NCBI GenBank assembly: GCA_902363445.1
Contig: CABJAB010000001.1
Coordinates: 62,001-126,000 of the forward strand
Reading direction: 5' to 3'
Source: Lachnospiraceae bacterium
GTDB lineage: Bacteria > Bacillota > Clostridia > Lachnospirales > Lachnospiraceae
Length of the DNA: 64,000 nucleotides
Below the pieces are notes generated by a model. That model saw nothing but the letters and a program-made list of their open reading frames with translations, was not told the DNA's origin and did no database searches. Position numbers and translations under genes: made by a program. The first letter of the stretch is position 1. Every line of letters starts with the position of its first letter. This document shows, in pieces, positions 46,246 to 53,622 of the stretch.

Positions 46246-46382
46246 AACTACACACTCCCTTTTTCTGCCCCGCGCTGTTTTTCTTTCATTTTATCACAGT
46301 CCCCATGATATAGAAAGCTTCCAGCATTTGTGATTTCGTGCTCGCTGTTAAAACAAGAAAGAATCCGGCTGTTAAAAAGAAA

Positions 46383-46400
46383 AAACCGGCCTTCGCCGGT
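46383..46400 (-). terminator. Terminator in the 46.3-46.7 kb gap
   Basis: Minus strand AACCGGC-GAAG-GCCGGTT followed by TTTTTTCTTTTT. It lies downstream of the DJ-1 gene and short-repeat copy 1 and could end that transcript. Confidence 0.75.
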
Positions 46401-46409
46401 TCCTTCTTT

Positions 46410-46437
46410 TTTGATAGAATATTTATTTGAGGTATAA
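46410..46437 (+). promoter_or_regulatory. Orphan sigma-A-like promoter
   Basis: TTGATA (46410-46415), 16 bases, TATAAT (46432-46437). A transcript from it would run rightward into short-repeat copy 1 and antisense to the DJ-1 gene. No plus-strand gene follows. Confidence 0.45.
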
Positions 46438-46485
46438 TAATGGGCTTTTGTTTCTGTCATTATCTTATCAGTACCCGGCCGGCCG

Positions 46486-46588
46486 CGCAAGCCGCCCCCA
46501 CGGTTGTTTTTCAATATTATTTTTTTCCTTGATTTATGGGGATTCCGGAAGCATCTTTTTTCTTTACCATCCCTATGCCCGGGATATC
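46486..46588. repeat. Short dispersed repeat, copy 1 (about 103 bp)
   Basis: Both ends match copy 2 at 47411-47514: CGCAAGCCGCCCCCACGGTT at the left and CATCCCTATGCCC plus GATATC at the right, with the same total length. The centre is AT-rich and diverged. Copies 1 and 2 flank the DJ-1 family gene in the same orientation. Confidence 0.75.
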
Positions 46589-46698
46589 ATAATACAGATC
46601 TCCGGAGCAGTTTTTTTCAGTCTTTTCTTCATGGTACTTTTGGGGGATAAAAATCCCCTCTCCTCCTTTTCATTTTTATGTACCGCATTCACAGCAGG

Positions 46699-47268
46699 TC
46701 ATTCTTCCTCTTCCCACAAAAGGCCCAGCTTCTCCGCGGCATATTCCGCCATAGCCACATCCAGCGCATCGGCGATATATCCCAGGATCATATCGGAAGC
46801 CGCCCCGTCCGAGGAGCAGGAATAATATTTTCCGTCGGAAATCCACCGGACGCCGGACGTCCATTTAACCTCCGCCGTAAACATCCGCTTCCAGTTTTCA
46901 TCCACATGGCAGTCCGCCACGAGACGCCGGTACAAAAGCCCGGTCTGAGCCAGCATCGTAGAGCTGTTCCCGACCATCAGGCAGGCGTCCGCCCGTTCCA
47001 TAGCCCGTTTCAGATATTCCAGAAGCTTTTGATTCCGATGCAGCACTCTCCTGGCCCCTTTTCCTCCGGGGACCAGCACAGCTCCCTTTATCTGCTCCGG
47101 CTCCAGAAACTCGGTCCAGACCTTGACTCCCTGGGAACTGTTCACGATATCTCCTCCCATGGAAAGGTAATTGATATGAAATTCTCCCGGCAGGCAGCCT
47201 AAGATGCTGACCGGCAAGAAGGCGTCCATCGTCTCAAAATCATCATATAAGATCACATTTACATCCAT
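46699..47268 (-). CDS. DJ-1/PfpI family protein lacking the usual catalytic Cys
   Basis: 189 residues. It opens with MDVNVILYDDFETMDAFLP and contains VLVPGGKGARRVL, both typical of the DJ-1/PfpI (class I glutamine amidotransferase-like) fold. At the nucleophile elbow, where relatives have a Cys before the TGA-xxLAxAGLL stretch, this protein reads MVGNSSTMLAQTGLL, so the Cys appears replaced. A hydrolase or glyoxalase activity is therefore doubtful; a binding role is possible. AGGAGGG precedes the ATG. Confidence 0.8.
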   Translation of the reverse strand: MDVNVILYDDFETMDAFLPVSILGCLPGEFHINYLSMGGDIVNSSQGVKVWTEFLEPEQIKGAVLVPGGKGARRVLHRNQKLLEYLKRAMERADACLMVGNSSTMLAQTGLLYRRLVADCHVDENWKRMFTAEVKWTSGVRWISDGKYYSCSSDGAASDMILGYIADALDVAMAEYAAEKLGLLWEEEE

Positions 47269-47301
47269 TTTTCCCTCCTAATTGTCCCAAAGCTCCTGCA
47301 A

Positions 47302-47341
47302 AAAGCCCGAAGGCCGGCTTACGCCGAGACTTTCGGGCTTT
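47302..47341 (-). terminator. Hairpin with terminator-like form upstream of the DJ-1 gene
   Basis: AAAGCCCGAA and TTCGGGCTTT form a ten-base stem enclosing CGGC-GTAA-GCCG. On the minus strand it is followed by TTGC only. It sits about 35 bases before the DJ-1 start and may be a leader attenuator rather than a simple terminator. Confidence 0.5.
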
Positions 47342-47410
47342 CCGGCATGAAATATACTTATGGTGGGAGTCATTCAAAACATCTTCATGATAACGGACCG
47401 TTTTTCTTTC

Positions 47411-47514
47411 CGCAAGCCGCCCCCACGGTTATTTTTCCATAAAAAAAAAGAGCCTTAGAATATAAGGCTCTTCTTGCTTTTCATCGCATTTGCTATCCCT
47501 ATGCCCCGGATATC
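47411..47514. repeat. Short dispersed repeat, copy 2 (about 104 bp, containing the mscL terminator)
   Basis: Partner of the sequence at 46486-46588, with the same end motifs and length. In this copy the centre carries a full rho-independent terminator. Confidence 0.75.
47441..47470 (-). terminator. Terminator after mscL
   Basis: Minus strand GAGCCTTA-TATTC-TAAGGCTC followed by nine T residues. Confidence 0.9.
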
Positions 47515-47526
47515 CGGCAAAAGGAT

Positions 47527-48024
47527 CTATTCTTCTGTATCTGGTTCCATATCCGGCTGTTCGGAAGTACAGTGGGGGCATCTGCTCGCAGTGATGTCAA
47601 TCTCACTCTTGCAAAAGGGGCATATTTTGGTAACAGGCACTACCGACGCCTCTTCCTTTTTCGGAGCCATCCGCGCAGCCAGAGCGTTCATTCCCTTTAC
47701 CATCATAAAAATGACAAAGGCCATGATCAGAAAATCCAGGACCACCGTGATAAAGGTTCCATAATTAAAGGTCGCGGCCCCTGCCTCCTGTGCCGCGGCA
47801 AGTGTTTTATAATGGCTTCCGTCCAATGAGATAAACCAATTGTTGAAATCCAAACCTCCGGTGATCAGTGTGATCAGCGGCATGATGATATCGTTGGTCA
47901 GCGATGTGATGATCTTCTGGAAAGCGCCGCCTATGATCACGGCTACCGCCAAATCCATCACATTGCCCCTCATGATAAATTCTTTAAATTCTCCTATGAT
48001 GCCCTTTTTCTTCCCTTTCGCCAT
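47527..48024 (-). CDS. mscL: Large-conductance mechanosensitive channel MscL with C-terminal zinc ribbon
   Basis: 165 residues. The N-terminal [20 protein letters not shown] and the second helix [16 protein letters not shown] are standard MscL. The final 35 residues add a zinc-ribbon-like tail with CPFC and CPHC 11 residues apart ([15 protein letters not shown]). MscL releases solutes under hypo-osmotic shock; the tail is cytoplasmic and could modulate gating or respond to metal or redox. The start ATG at 48024 follows GGAGGGG. Confidence 0.93.
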   Translation of the reverse strand: MAKGKKKGIIGEFKEFIMRGNVMDLAVAVIIGGAFQKIITSLTNDIIMPLITLITGGLDFNNWFISLDGSHYKTLAAAQEAGAATFNYGTFITVVLDFLIMAFVIFMMVKGMNALAARMAPKKEEASVVPVTKICPFCKSEIDITASRCPHCTSEQPDMEPDTEE

Positions 48025-48078
48025 AGCAGTCCCCTCCTGCGTATTTTCCGCGCCGTTTCGGACGCGCCTCATCTCGCT

Positions 48079-48666
48079 TTACTGTATCGTATCCATTTCC
48101 CGGTTCACACTCTCCTCACAGGAACGCATGGCAAGTATGGTCTTCTCCATCAACTCCTCCAAGGGCCAGCCGAGCATATCAGCCCCTTCTTTTATCACAT
48201 CCCGGGAACATCCCGCCGCGAACCGCTTGTCCTTGAATTTCTTCTTGAGACTTGATACCTCCATGTCCATCACGCTCTTAGAGGGCCTCATTCTGGCTGC
48301 CGCTCCGATCAGCCCAGTCAGTTCATCCGACGCAAACAGCACTTTTTCCATCAGATGCTCCGGCTTCACATCGGTAACAAGCCCGTATCCGTGGCTGCAT
48401 ACCGCATGGATCAGCCCTGCTTCCGCGCCTCCGTCCTCTAAAAGCTCAGGCGCTTTTTTACAATGCTCCTCCGGATACATTTCGAAATCAATGTCATGAA
48501 GGAGTCCGGCGATCCCCCAAAAATCCTCCTCTTCTCCGTATCCGAGTTCCTTTGCATACCAGCGCATGACGCCCTCCACCGTCAGTCCGTGGAGAATATG
48601 AAAAGGCTCCTTATTGTACTTCTTCAAAAGCTCCAGAGCCTCATCCCTCGTCAGTTCCGTTTCCAT
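48079..48666 (-). CDS. HD-domain phosphohydrolase family protein
   Basis: 195 residues. The His-Asp metal motif is IAGLLHDIDFEMYPEEHC, preceded by HILHGLTVEGVMR as first metal ligand region, and HAVCSHGYG supplies further His. Proteins of this HDIG-like type are hydrolases of phosphate esters, but no substrate is indicated. GGAGG lies upstream of the ATG. It is 15 bases from the thioesterase stop, so the two are co-transcribed, with mscL following after about 55 bases. Confidence 0.82.
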   Translation of the reverse strand: METELTRDEALELLKKYNKEPFHILHGLTVEGVMRWYAKELGYGEEEDFWGIAGLLHDIDFEMYPEEHCKKAPELLEDGGAEAGLIHAVCSHGYGLVTDVKPEHLMEKVLFASDELTGLIGAAARMRPSKSVMDMEVSSLKKKFKDKRFAAGCSRDVIKEGADMLGWPLEELMEKTILAMRSCEESVNREMDTIQ

Positions 48667-48681
48667 CTAAACCGCCTCCTG

Positions 48682-49143
48682 TCATTTATCTTCCGCATAT
48701 TCTGCTTTTTTATCTCTGTTCTTGAATACCTGTGTCCATTCCGCCAGCAATTCATGATACTTGGGATAATCCTTTTTTAAAGAAATCGGCTTTCCCTCTT
48801 CTCCCAAAAAGCAGTGACTGCTCTCACCCGTACAGCGTAACGCCCCGGTATCCTTGTCCCGCACTTCATAGGCAAGACAGAGCTTGACACCGTTATATGA
48901 AGTAATCTTCAATTCAATCTGCACCAGGTCATGAAAACGCACCATGGATCTATATTGGCAGGACACCGATACTACGGGGCTGATGACTCCGATTTCTTCC
49001 ATCTCCCTGTATCCGGCTCCGGCGCGCTCCAGGAAATCCACCCTCGCTTCCTCAAACCACCGGATATAATTGGAATGATGGACCACTCCCATCTGGTCTG
49101 TCTCATAGTACTGCGCCCGCTTTTCGTATATTCTGTAATCCAT
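48682..49143 (-). CDS. Acyl-CoA thioesterase (4HBT/YbgC type)
   Basis: 153 residues, single hotdog fold. The active-site motif is YYETDQMGVVHHSNYIRWFEEARVDFLE, with the Asp, His and Tyr expected for the YbgC/4HBT group. It hydrolyses acyl-CoA thioesters; chain preference is unknown. It is followed closely by the HD-domain gene. Confidence 0.9.
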   Translation of the reverse strand: MDYRIYEKRAQYYETDQMGVVHHSNYIRWFEEARVDFLERAGAGYREMEEIGVISPVVSVSCQYRSMVRFHDLVQIELKITSYNGVKLCLAYEVRDKDTGALRCTGESSHCFLGEEGKPISLKKDYPKYHELLAEWTQVFKNRDKKAEYAEDK

Positions 49144-49196
49144 AACGTATTTATCTGCCTCCGCACCTGTTCCATGCTGCTTCTTTCGCTTTTATC

Positions 49197-50285
49197 TTAC
49201 TCCATTCCAGGCTGTCCGTCAACGGACTTCTTTTTCCGGACCGCAGCCCTGGTCACGCGGATCTGTACAAAAGCGCAGACCGCAAAACTCAAGATCAAAA
49301 ATAAGTAAAAGCTGATTCCCCGGCTCACCACCATGGCCGTCTTAACGGCTTCTTTCGGGAAGATGGTCTGAAAAGCCCAGAGGAAGCCGCCCTCCGCCGC
49401 CCCTACCGCTCCCGGCGAAGGAACAGCCGACGCTGATAAAGTGAGAATTGACTGTACAGTCATCACAGAACCCCATCCGGTCCCGATGTACCCCAGCGCC
49501 CGGTATACGCAGTACGGCACTGAGGACAACGCTCCCATCTGCAGCAGTGTTACCGCCAGCACCCGCAAAAACAAGAACGGATTCCCTTTCATGATCATGG
49601 CGCTTTGATGATATTCCCCAATCTCGGCGTTCACCTTTTCCATCGCCCGGTCCCGGTCCTTTATCAGATGAAGGCCGGCTCCCAAGCGGACCAGCCACCC
49701 CAGAATCCGCGTCACGGTCTTCTTCGATAACATGATAAAAGCCAGAAAACCGGCCATCAGTCCGTTCACAAGACCTCCATAGAGCAGCAGATATTTGAGA
49801 TGCCCGGCCGCCTCACCCGCCATGTCCGGATGGAATACTGCCATAATCCCTGCAAACAGCAGCATGGCGATCTGATACACCAATACAATAAACAAAATTG
49901 CCGCTGACGAGTCGGCAATGGATATCCTGTCCTTTTTCATATAATAGACCTGCATCGGCTGGCCGCCGCTGGAGGATGGAGTGATGGAACTGAAATAGAA
50001 GCCCACAAACGCGTACTGCTCACAGTGCCGGAACGAAACTTTTTTTCCCAGGGCCCCCATGATCATCCGGATGTTCACCGCCTCACAGGTCACAAAAAGA
50101 ACCATACAGGAGAGGCCGAGAAGCAGCCACCGCCCGTCGGCCTGTCTGAGCGCCTCCCACAGATCGGATATGCGGTAACCCCTCAGCAGTACGAACACAG
50201 TAGCCGCCGTAAGAAGGATCAGAAGCAAAATGCCTTTTCCATATCCTGTTTTCTTCTCTGTCTTGTCCGTACTTGTCTTACTCAT
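49197..50285 (-). CDS. Flippase-like integral membrane protein (LPG synthase TM region/YbhN family)
   Basis: 362 residues with about eight membrane helices. The conserved segment FVGFYFSSITPSSSGGQPMQVYYMKKD matches the lysylphosphatidylglycerol synthase transmembrane family (PF03706, also called UPF0104 or AglD). The soluble aminoacyl-transfer domain of MprF is absent, so it is not an MprF; members of this short form are thought to move lipid-linked glycans or lipids. The start overlaps the deacetylase stop by four bases. Part of the GT-deacetylase-flippase operon. Confidence 0.85.
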   Translation of the reverse strand: MSKTSTDKTEKKTGYGKGILLLILLTAATVFVLLRGYRISDLWEALRQADGRWLLLGLSCMVLFVTCEAVNIRMIMGALGKKVSFRHCEQYAFVGFYFSSITPSSSGGQPMQVYYMKKDRISIADSSAAILFIVLVYQIAMLLFAGIMAVFHPDMAGEAAGHLKYLLLYGGLVNGLMAGFLAFIMLSKKTVTRILGWLVRLGAGLHLIKDRDRAMEKVNAEIGEYHQSAMIMKGNPFLFLRVLAVTLLQMGALSSVPYCVYRALGYIGTGWGSVMTVQSILTLSASAVPSPGAVGAAEGGFLWAFQTIFPKEAVKTAMVVSRGISFYLFLILSFAVCAFVQIRVTRAAVRKKKSVDGQPGME

Positions 50286-50911
50286 AAAGCGGCTCCTGCA
50301 AAATACTCATCCAGACTGATAAAATGATAACCCGAGGCTTTCAGGTCCGGGATAGCAAGCTCCAGAGCCTTAATGGTCTTCAGGGGCGCGCCGGCCGCGC
50401 CTCCTGTGTCTTCTCCGGCATCATGAAGACAGATTATGTCCCCGTCCGACACCCGGTCCCTCAGCTTTTTTGCGATCCCGACTGTCGAGGCATCCGCCCG
50501 CCAGTCCTGCGCCATCACATCCCACAGTACCATTCTCATTCCCTGCTCCTTGACAAATTTTCTTGTGAACAGGTTCCGTATTCCCCACGGCGGACGAAAA
50601 TAGCGCGGCGGTCTGCCCAGAAGCTCCATATGAATCTTCCGGCAGGCTTCAAAATCCCGTTTCATATAGCTATATGTAGAAAGAAGAGCATTCCTATGTT
50701 CTATGGAATGACTGCCTACGATATGTCCCTCCGCTTCCATTCTCTGCACCAGCTCCGGCTCTTTTTCCGCATGATTCCCCACTACAAAAAACGCCGCCGG
50801 AATCTGCTCTTCCTTTAGCAGGTCCAAAAGAGTCCCTGTATACCGCCTGTCAGGTCCGTCATCAAATGTTAAAACCAACCGCCCCCCGCAGTTTCCTGTG
50901 TTTTGCCGCAT
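50282..50911 (-). CDS. Polysaccharide deacetylase family protein
   Basis: 209 residues. The NodB fold motifs are LTFDDGPDRRYTG (motif 1), GSHSIEHRN (motif 2, HxxxH), RYFRPPWG (motif 3) and a late ICLHDAGED (motif 5). It removes acetyl groups from N-acetylglucosamine polymers such as peptidoglycan. It has no signal peptide in this frame, which is odd for a wall enzyme; its start overlaps the glycosyltransferase end by 50 bases. GGGAGG lies 12 bases upstream of the ATG. Confidence 0.9.
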   Translation of the reverse strand: MRQNTGNCGGRLVLTFDDGPDRRYTGTLLDLLKEEQIPAAFFVVGNHAEKEPELVQRMEAEGHIVGSHSIEHRNALLSTYSYMKRDFEACRKIHMELLGRPPRYFRPPWGIRNLFTRKFVKEQGMRMVLWDVMAQDWRADASTVGIAKKLRDRVSDGDIICLHDAGEDTGGAAGAPLKTIKALELAIPDLKASGYHFISLDEYFAGAAL

Positions 50912-52016
50912 AACGATTCATTTCCTCCCGGATCACATAATCGATCACTTCTGATATTCCATGATAGTCAAGCCTGTGCTGCAGACGGCGCATCTGCATT
51001 TTATAGTACGCCAGCTTCCTGCTGTCCGACAGCAGGGCCTCCAGCCGGTCCAGACATTCCTCTGCGTCTCCCCAGATTACTTCTCCCAGCCGGTTTTCCT
51101 CTAAATATACTGCGTTATACACTTCCTGCTTAAGCCGCGGGTTAAGAGCCGCCACGGGCGTCGCCACCGAAACCGCTTCAAACACGGTGATGCCTCCCGG
51201 CTTCGTCACCACCAGGTCCGAATCCCTCAGATGATCCGATATGTTCTGGACATAGCCGAGCACCTGAATGTGCGGAAATTTTCCTTCCAGGCGTTTTCTC
51301 AATGCCTGGTTGCTGCCGGTTATCAGCGTTGTTTCCACCCCCGGCATGCGGTCCAAAGCTTCATAAAATGACAAATCATGGGGCAGGAGCCCCAGTCCTC
51401 CTCCCATGAGCAGCAGCTTTTTTCCTTTTTCACAGCCATTTCCGTATCCATTCTTTGTCCCCAGCTTTTCGTGGAATTCCAGCCGCACAGGAATGCCCGT
51501 TACAAATATCTTTTCTCTGGGAACACCTTTCCGGATAAATTCATATTTAACTTTCTCTGAACCGACCATATAAGCATCCGTATGCCTGTTTATCCACTCC
51601 GAATGGCCTGTGATGTCGGTGACACATGTGATCAGCGGCACCTGGCATCTGTGTTTTTCTTTATAAGAAGAAACGGTCTTCGCACAAAGCGCCAATGTCG
51701 CGATGAGAATATCCGGCTTCTTCTCCTTCAGCAGCCGGCTCACCCCCCGCCTGCCTGCCAGGGCTACTTCCGGCCTCTGGTCAATCTCCGCGTTCTCCAG
51801 CCGGGAATAGCGGTGATTGTAATACCACTGACAGTGATTTACTATCGCGGCATAAGTTTTATATATCATACCGGAAAGCTGCGGAAAGATGTATTCCATC
51901 CAGTCCACAACTTCTACCTGGACATCTCCGTACTCTTTCTCCAGCTGCTCCAATACTGCCCGGGCAGCCTGGTAATGTCCCATTCCGAATTTGCCCGCTA
52001 ATATAACAACGTTCAT
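50862..52016 (-). CDS. MGDG synthase-type glycosyltransferase (GT28 family)
   Basis: 384 residues. The N-terminal MNVVILAGKFGMGHYQAARAVLEQL is the MGDG synthase domain and the C-terminal half is a GT28 UDP-sugar binding fold (LVVTKPGGITVFEAVSVATPV). Bacillus UgtP, a related enzyme, makes the diglucosyl diacylglycerol anchor of lipoteichoic acid. The operon with a deacetylase and a lipid flippase-like protein suggests a glycolipid or lipid-linked glycan at the envelope. A TGTTATAACA palindrome lies in its promoter region. Confidence 0.88.
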   Translation of the reverse strand: MNVVILAGKFGMGHYQAARAVLEQLEKEYGDVQVEVVDWMEYIFPQLSGMIYKTYAAIVNHCQWYYNHRYSRLENAEIDQRPEVALAGRRGVSRLLKEKKPDILIATLALCAKTVSSYKEKHRCQVPLITCVTDITGHSEWINRHTDAYMVGSEKVKYEFIRKGVPREKIFVTGIPVRLEFHEKLGTKNGYGNGCEKGKKLLLMGGGLGLLPHDLSFYEALDRMPGVETTLITGSNQALRKRLEGKFPHIQVLGYVQNISDHLRDSDLVVTKPGGITVFEAVSVATPVAALNPRLKQEVYNAVYLEENRLGEVIWGDAEECLDRLEALLSDSRKLAYYKMQMRRLQHRLDYHGISEVIDYVIREEMNRYAAKHRKLRGAVGFNI

Positions 52017-52068
52017 GATTCTCCCCCTATATCAGATCCCTTTGATTCCAAACTCTGTTTCAATCCGC

Positions 52069-52086
52069 ATTATAATTGTTATAACA
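52069..52086 (-). promoter_or_regulatory. -10 box and palindromic operator candidate of the glycosyltransferase operon
   Basis: Minus strand TATAAT (52074-52069) lies three bases from the palindrome TGTTATAACA (52077-52086). No good -35 is present, as expected for a regulated promoter. The same ten bases form the operator candidate of the gntR-clpC operon at 17575-17584. Confidence 0.45.
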
Positions 52087-52291
52087 TTTTACTAATGTAT
52101 ATACAACTTACAATTTTGTCACTTTTTTGTTACTTAGCCGTCATATTTCCCCCGCCGCGTCTCCTGTTTTCCCCGTCAGCTATGGGAAAAACCCCTCCCC
52201 TGTCTGATTTTGATTCTATAATAAACTTCTCTATAAATTCTCTACTTTCCATGAATTCCCTTCTCCCATATACTTTTCGAAACCTTTATAT

Positions 52292-52985
52292 CTTTATAAC
52301 CCGATGAGACAGGAGGAAATCCGATTCCATCCAGGCGGCTCGCTGGCAGCCATAACCAGGATCTTTACGGCCTCCAGTCGGTCCTTTCCAACTGACATGG
52401 ATAAATCGATATTTTTCCATGTCAGATTCCAATAAAAACCTGCATGAAATTCGGTTTTTGCCTCCCTGCGGCCGGGAAGATCCTGCTAACGGCTTTGCGG
52501 CGTTCGCCTTACGATGGGATCGGATCGTTCCTCCTGCTCCTCTTCCCGCACCTAAATAAGCTTCTGTTTGTTCTGAAAGATATTGGAGCGGACACCGCGG
52601 CCCGCTGCTTTATGCGCGCGGGCCGTGTGGATATCCAATCCTTTTCTGGAATCTAAGGAACGGAGTTTATCCAATGTTGTGCGGCAGGCAGGGCGCCGGC
52701 AGAAAGATTCCGGGCCGGCCTAAAGGTGAGCGCCGCAGGGCAGAGGCCGGTGTTCCCCAGGCGGAAGGAGACAGAAACGGAAATACCGATTCCGTTTCTG
52801 AGCGAACAGGAGATAGAAAATCATAAAGATTTTCTGTCGACATGTGAGCGGTACTCCTGGAGCGGAGATAAAGCGGCCCCTGCATCGCCAGCGAACCGAA
52901 ATCGTGACGGTCCGGAACTTCTGCCGGTATCTAACTGGGGCTTGATCAGAGCTTACTAAAAATGATTTCAAAAAGTATTTTGTAT
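52292..52985. repeat. Structured dispersed repeat, copy C (two inverted units)
   Basis: Fills most of the 1036-base gap between the glycosyltransferase and ATL-like genes. It matches the reverse complement of copy B along its length, and its right half also matches copy A. Landmarks are the stem GATAGAAAATC/GATTTTCTGTC (52812-52838), the stem CAGAAACGGAA/TTCCGTTTCTG (52772-52800), and the left-half stem at 52350-52370. The left half runs in the opposite sense to the right half. Between 52017 and 52292 I see only the promoter above and AT-rich sequence. Confidence 0.9.
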
Positions 52986-52989
52986 TTTA

Positions 52990-53027
52990 ATAATAAAAAG
53001 CGCCAGACAACGTTATCTGTCTGGCGC
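52990..53027 (-). terminator. Terminator after the ATL-like gene
   Basis: Minus strand GCGCCAGACA-GATAACGT-TGTCTGGCGC followed by TTTTTATTATT. Confidence 0.9.
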
Positions 53028-53052
53028 CATGACCGCATGTATCTATTCAGGC

Positions 53053-53547
53053 TCATTCGTCCTCAAGGTTCCTTAATGGGCAAAGCTTCCCTTCATAATC
53101 CTTAACGTAATATTTTATATTTTTCCTGCCTCTCTGCAGGATAGTATGTCCTTCTGCTTCCAGCTTTTCCCTCTGAGCCTGAACCCCGCCTGGATATTTG
53201 GGATTCAATTCTCCGCCGGCTTTCAGTGTCCTCCAATACGGGGTCTCATCCTCCTCCCGCTGAAAGCTCGCCCATGCCGCTATGGAGACAAAAATCCCTG
53301 CCGTGATCGGATCTGTAAAATCCGCATGGTTCTTTTCAGCAAAATATTCCCGAATCGTCCCTACCGTGGCGACCCTTCCCCAGGGAATCTTTTTCATGAT
53401 TTCATCGTAATCGGTCGGAGGAGCAAAATACATTTTCTCTCCTCCGTATTTTTTGACTGATGTCTCGTCGGTGACAATCTGTATTTTCGGCATCCCAGTA
53501 TCTTTATGAAGCATCGAATTAAAATCTTTTTTATCTTCGCTCGCCAT
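53053..53547 (-). CDS. MGMT/alkyltransferase-like (ATL) protein without the acceptor Cys
   Basis: 164 residues. The C-terminal domain resembles the DNA-binding domain of O6-methylguanine methyltransferase: IPWGRVATVGTIREYF, then TPYWRTLKAGGELN where true MGMT has PCHRV, and REKLEAEGHTI. The Cys is absent, as in ATL proteins, which bind alkylated guanines and recruit excision repair. About 50 N-terminal residues are an extra segment. The start ATG at 53547 follows AGGAGGT. Confidence 0.85.
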   Translation of the reverse strand: MASEDKKDFNSMLHKDTGMPKIQIVTDETSVKKYGGEKMYFAPPTDYDEIMKKIPWGRVATVGTIREYFAEKNHADFTDPITAGIFVSIAAWASFQREEDETPYWRTLKAGGELNPKYPGGVQAQREKLEAEGHTILQRGRKNIKYYVKDYEGKLCPLRNLEDE

Positions 53548-53622
53548 ATCAGCACCTCCTTTTAAAAGCATATACGTTTTAAAAACTTCCTGCAATGAGA
53601 CGGTTTTATTATTTTCATAAAC

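Noticed and set aside
46248..46514. 88-residue minus-strand frame in the 46.3-46.7 kb gap
   Set aside because: It crosses short-repeat copy 1 and a terminator, has no ribosome binding site, and its counterpart in copy 2 is out of frame. I considered a type I toxin but saw no hydrophobic helix.
52095..52307. 70-residue plus-strand frame upstream of repeat copy C
   Set aside because: No ribosome binding site, AT-rich spacer composition, no recognisable family; runs into the repeat.
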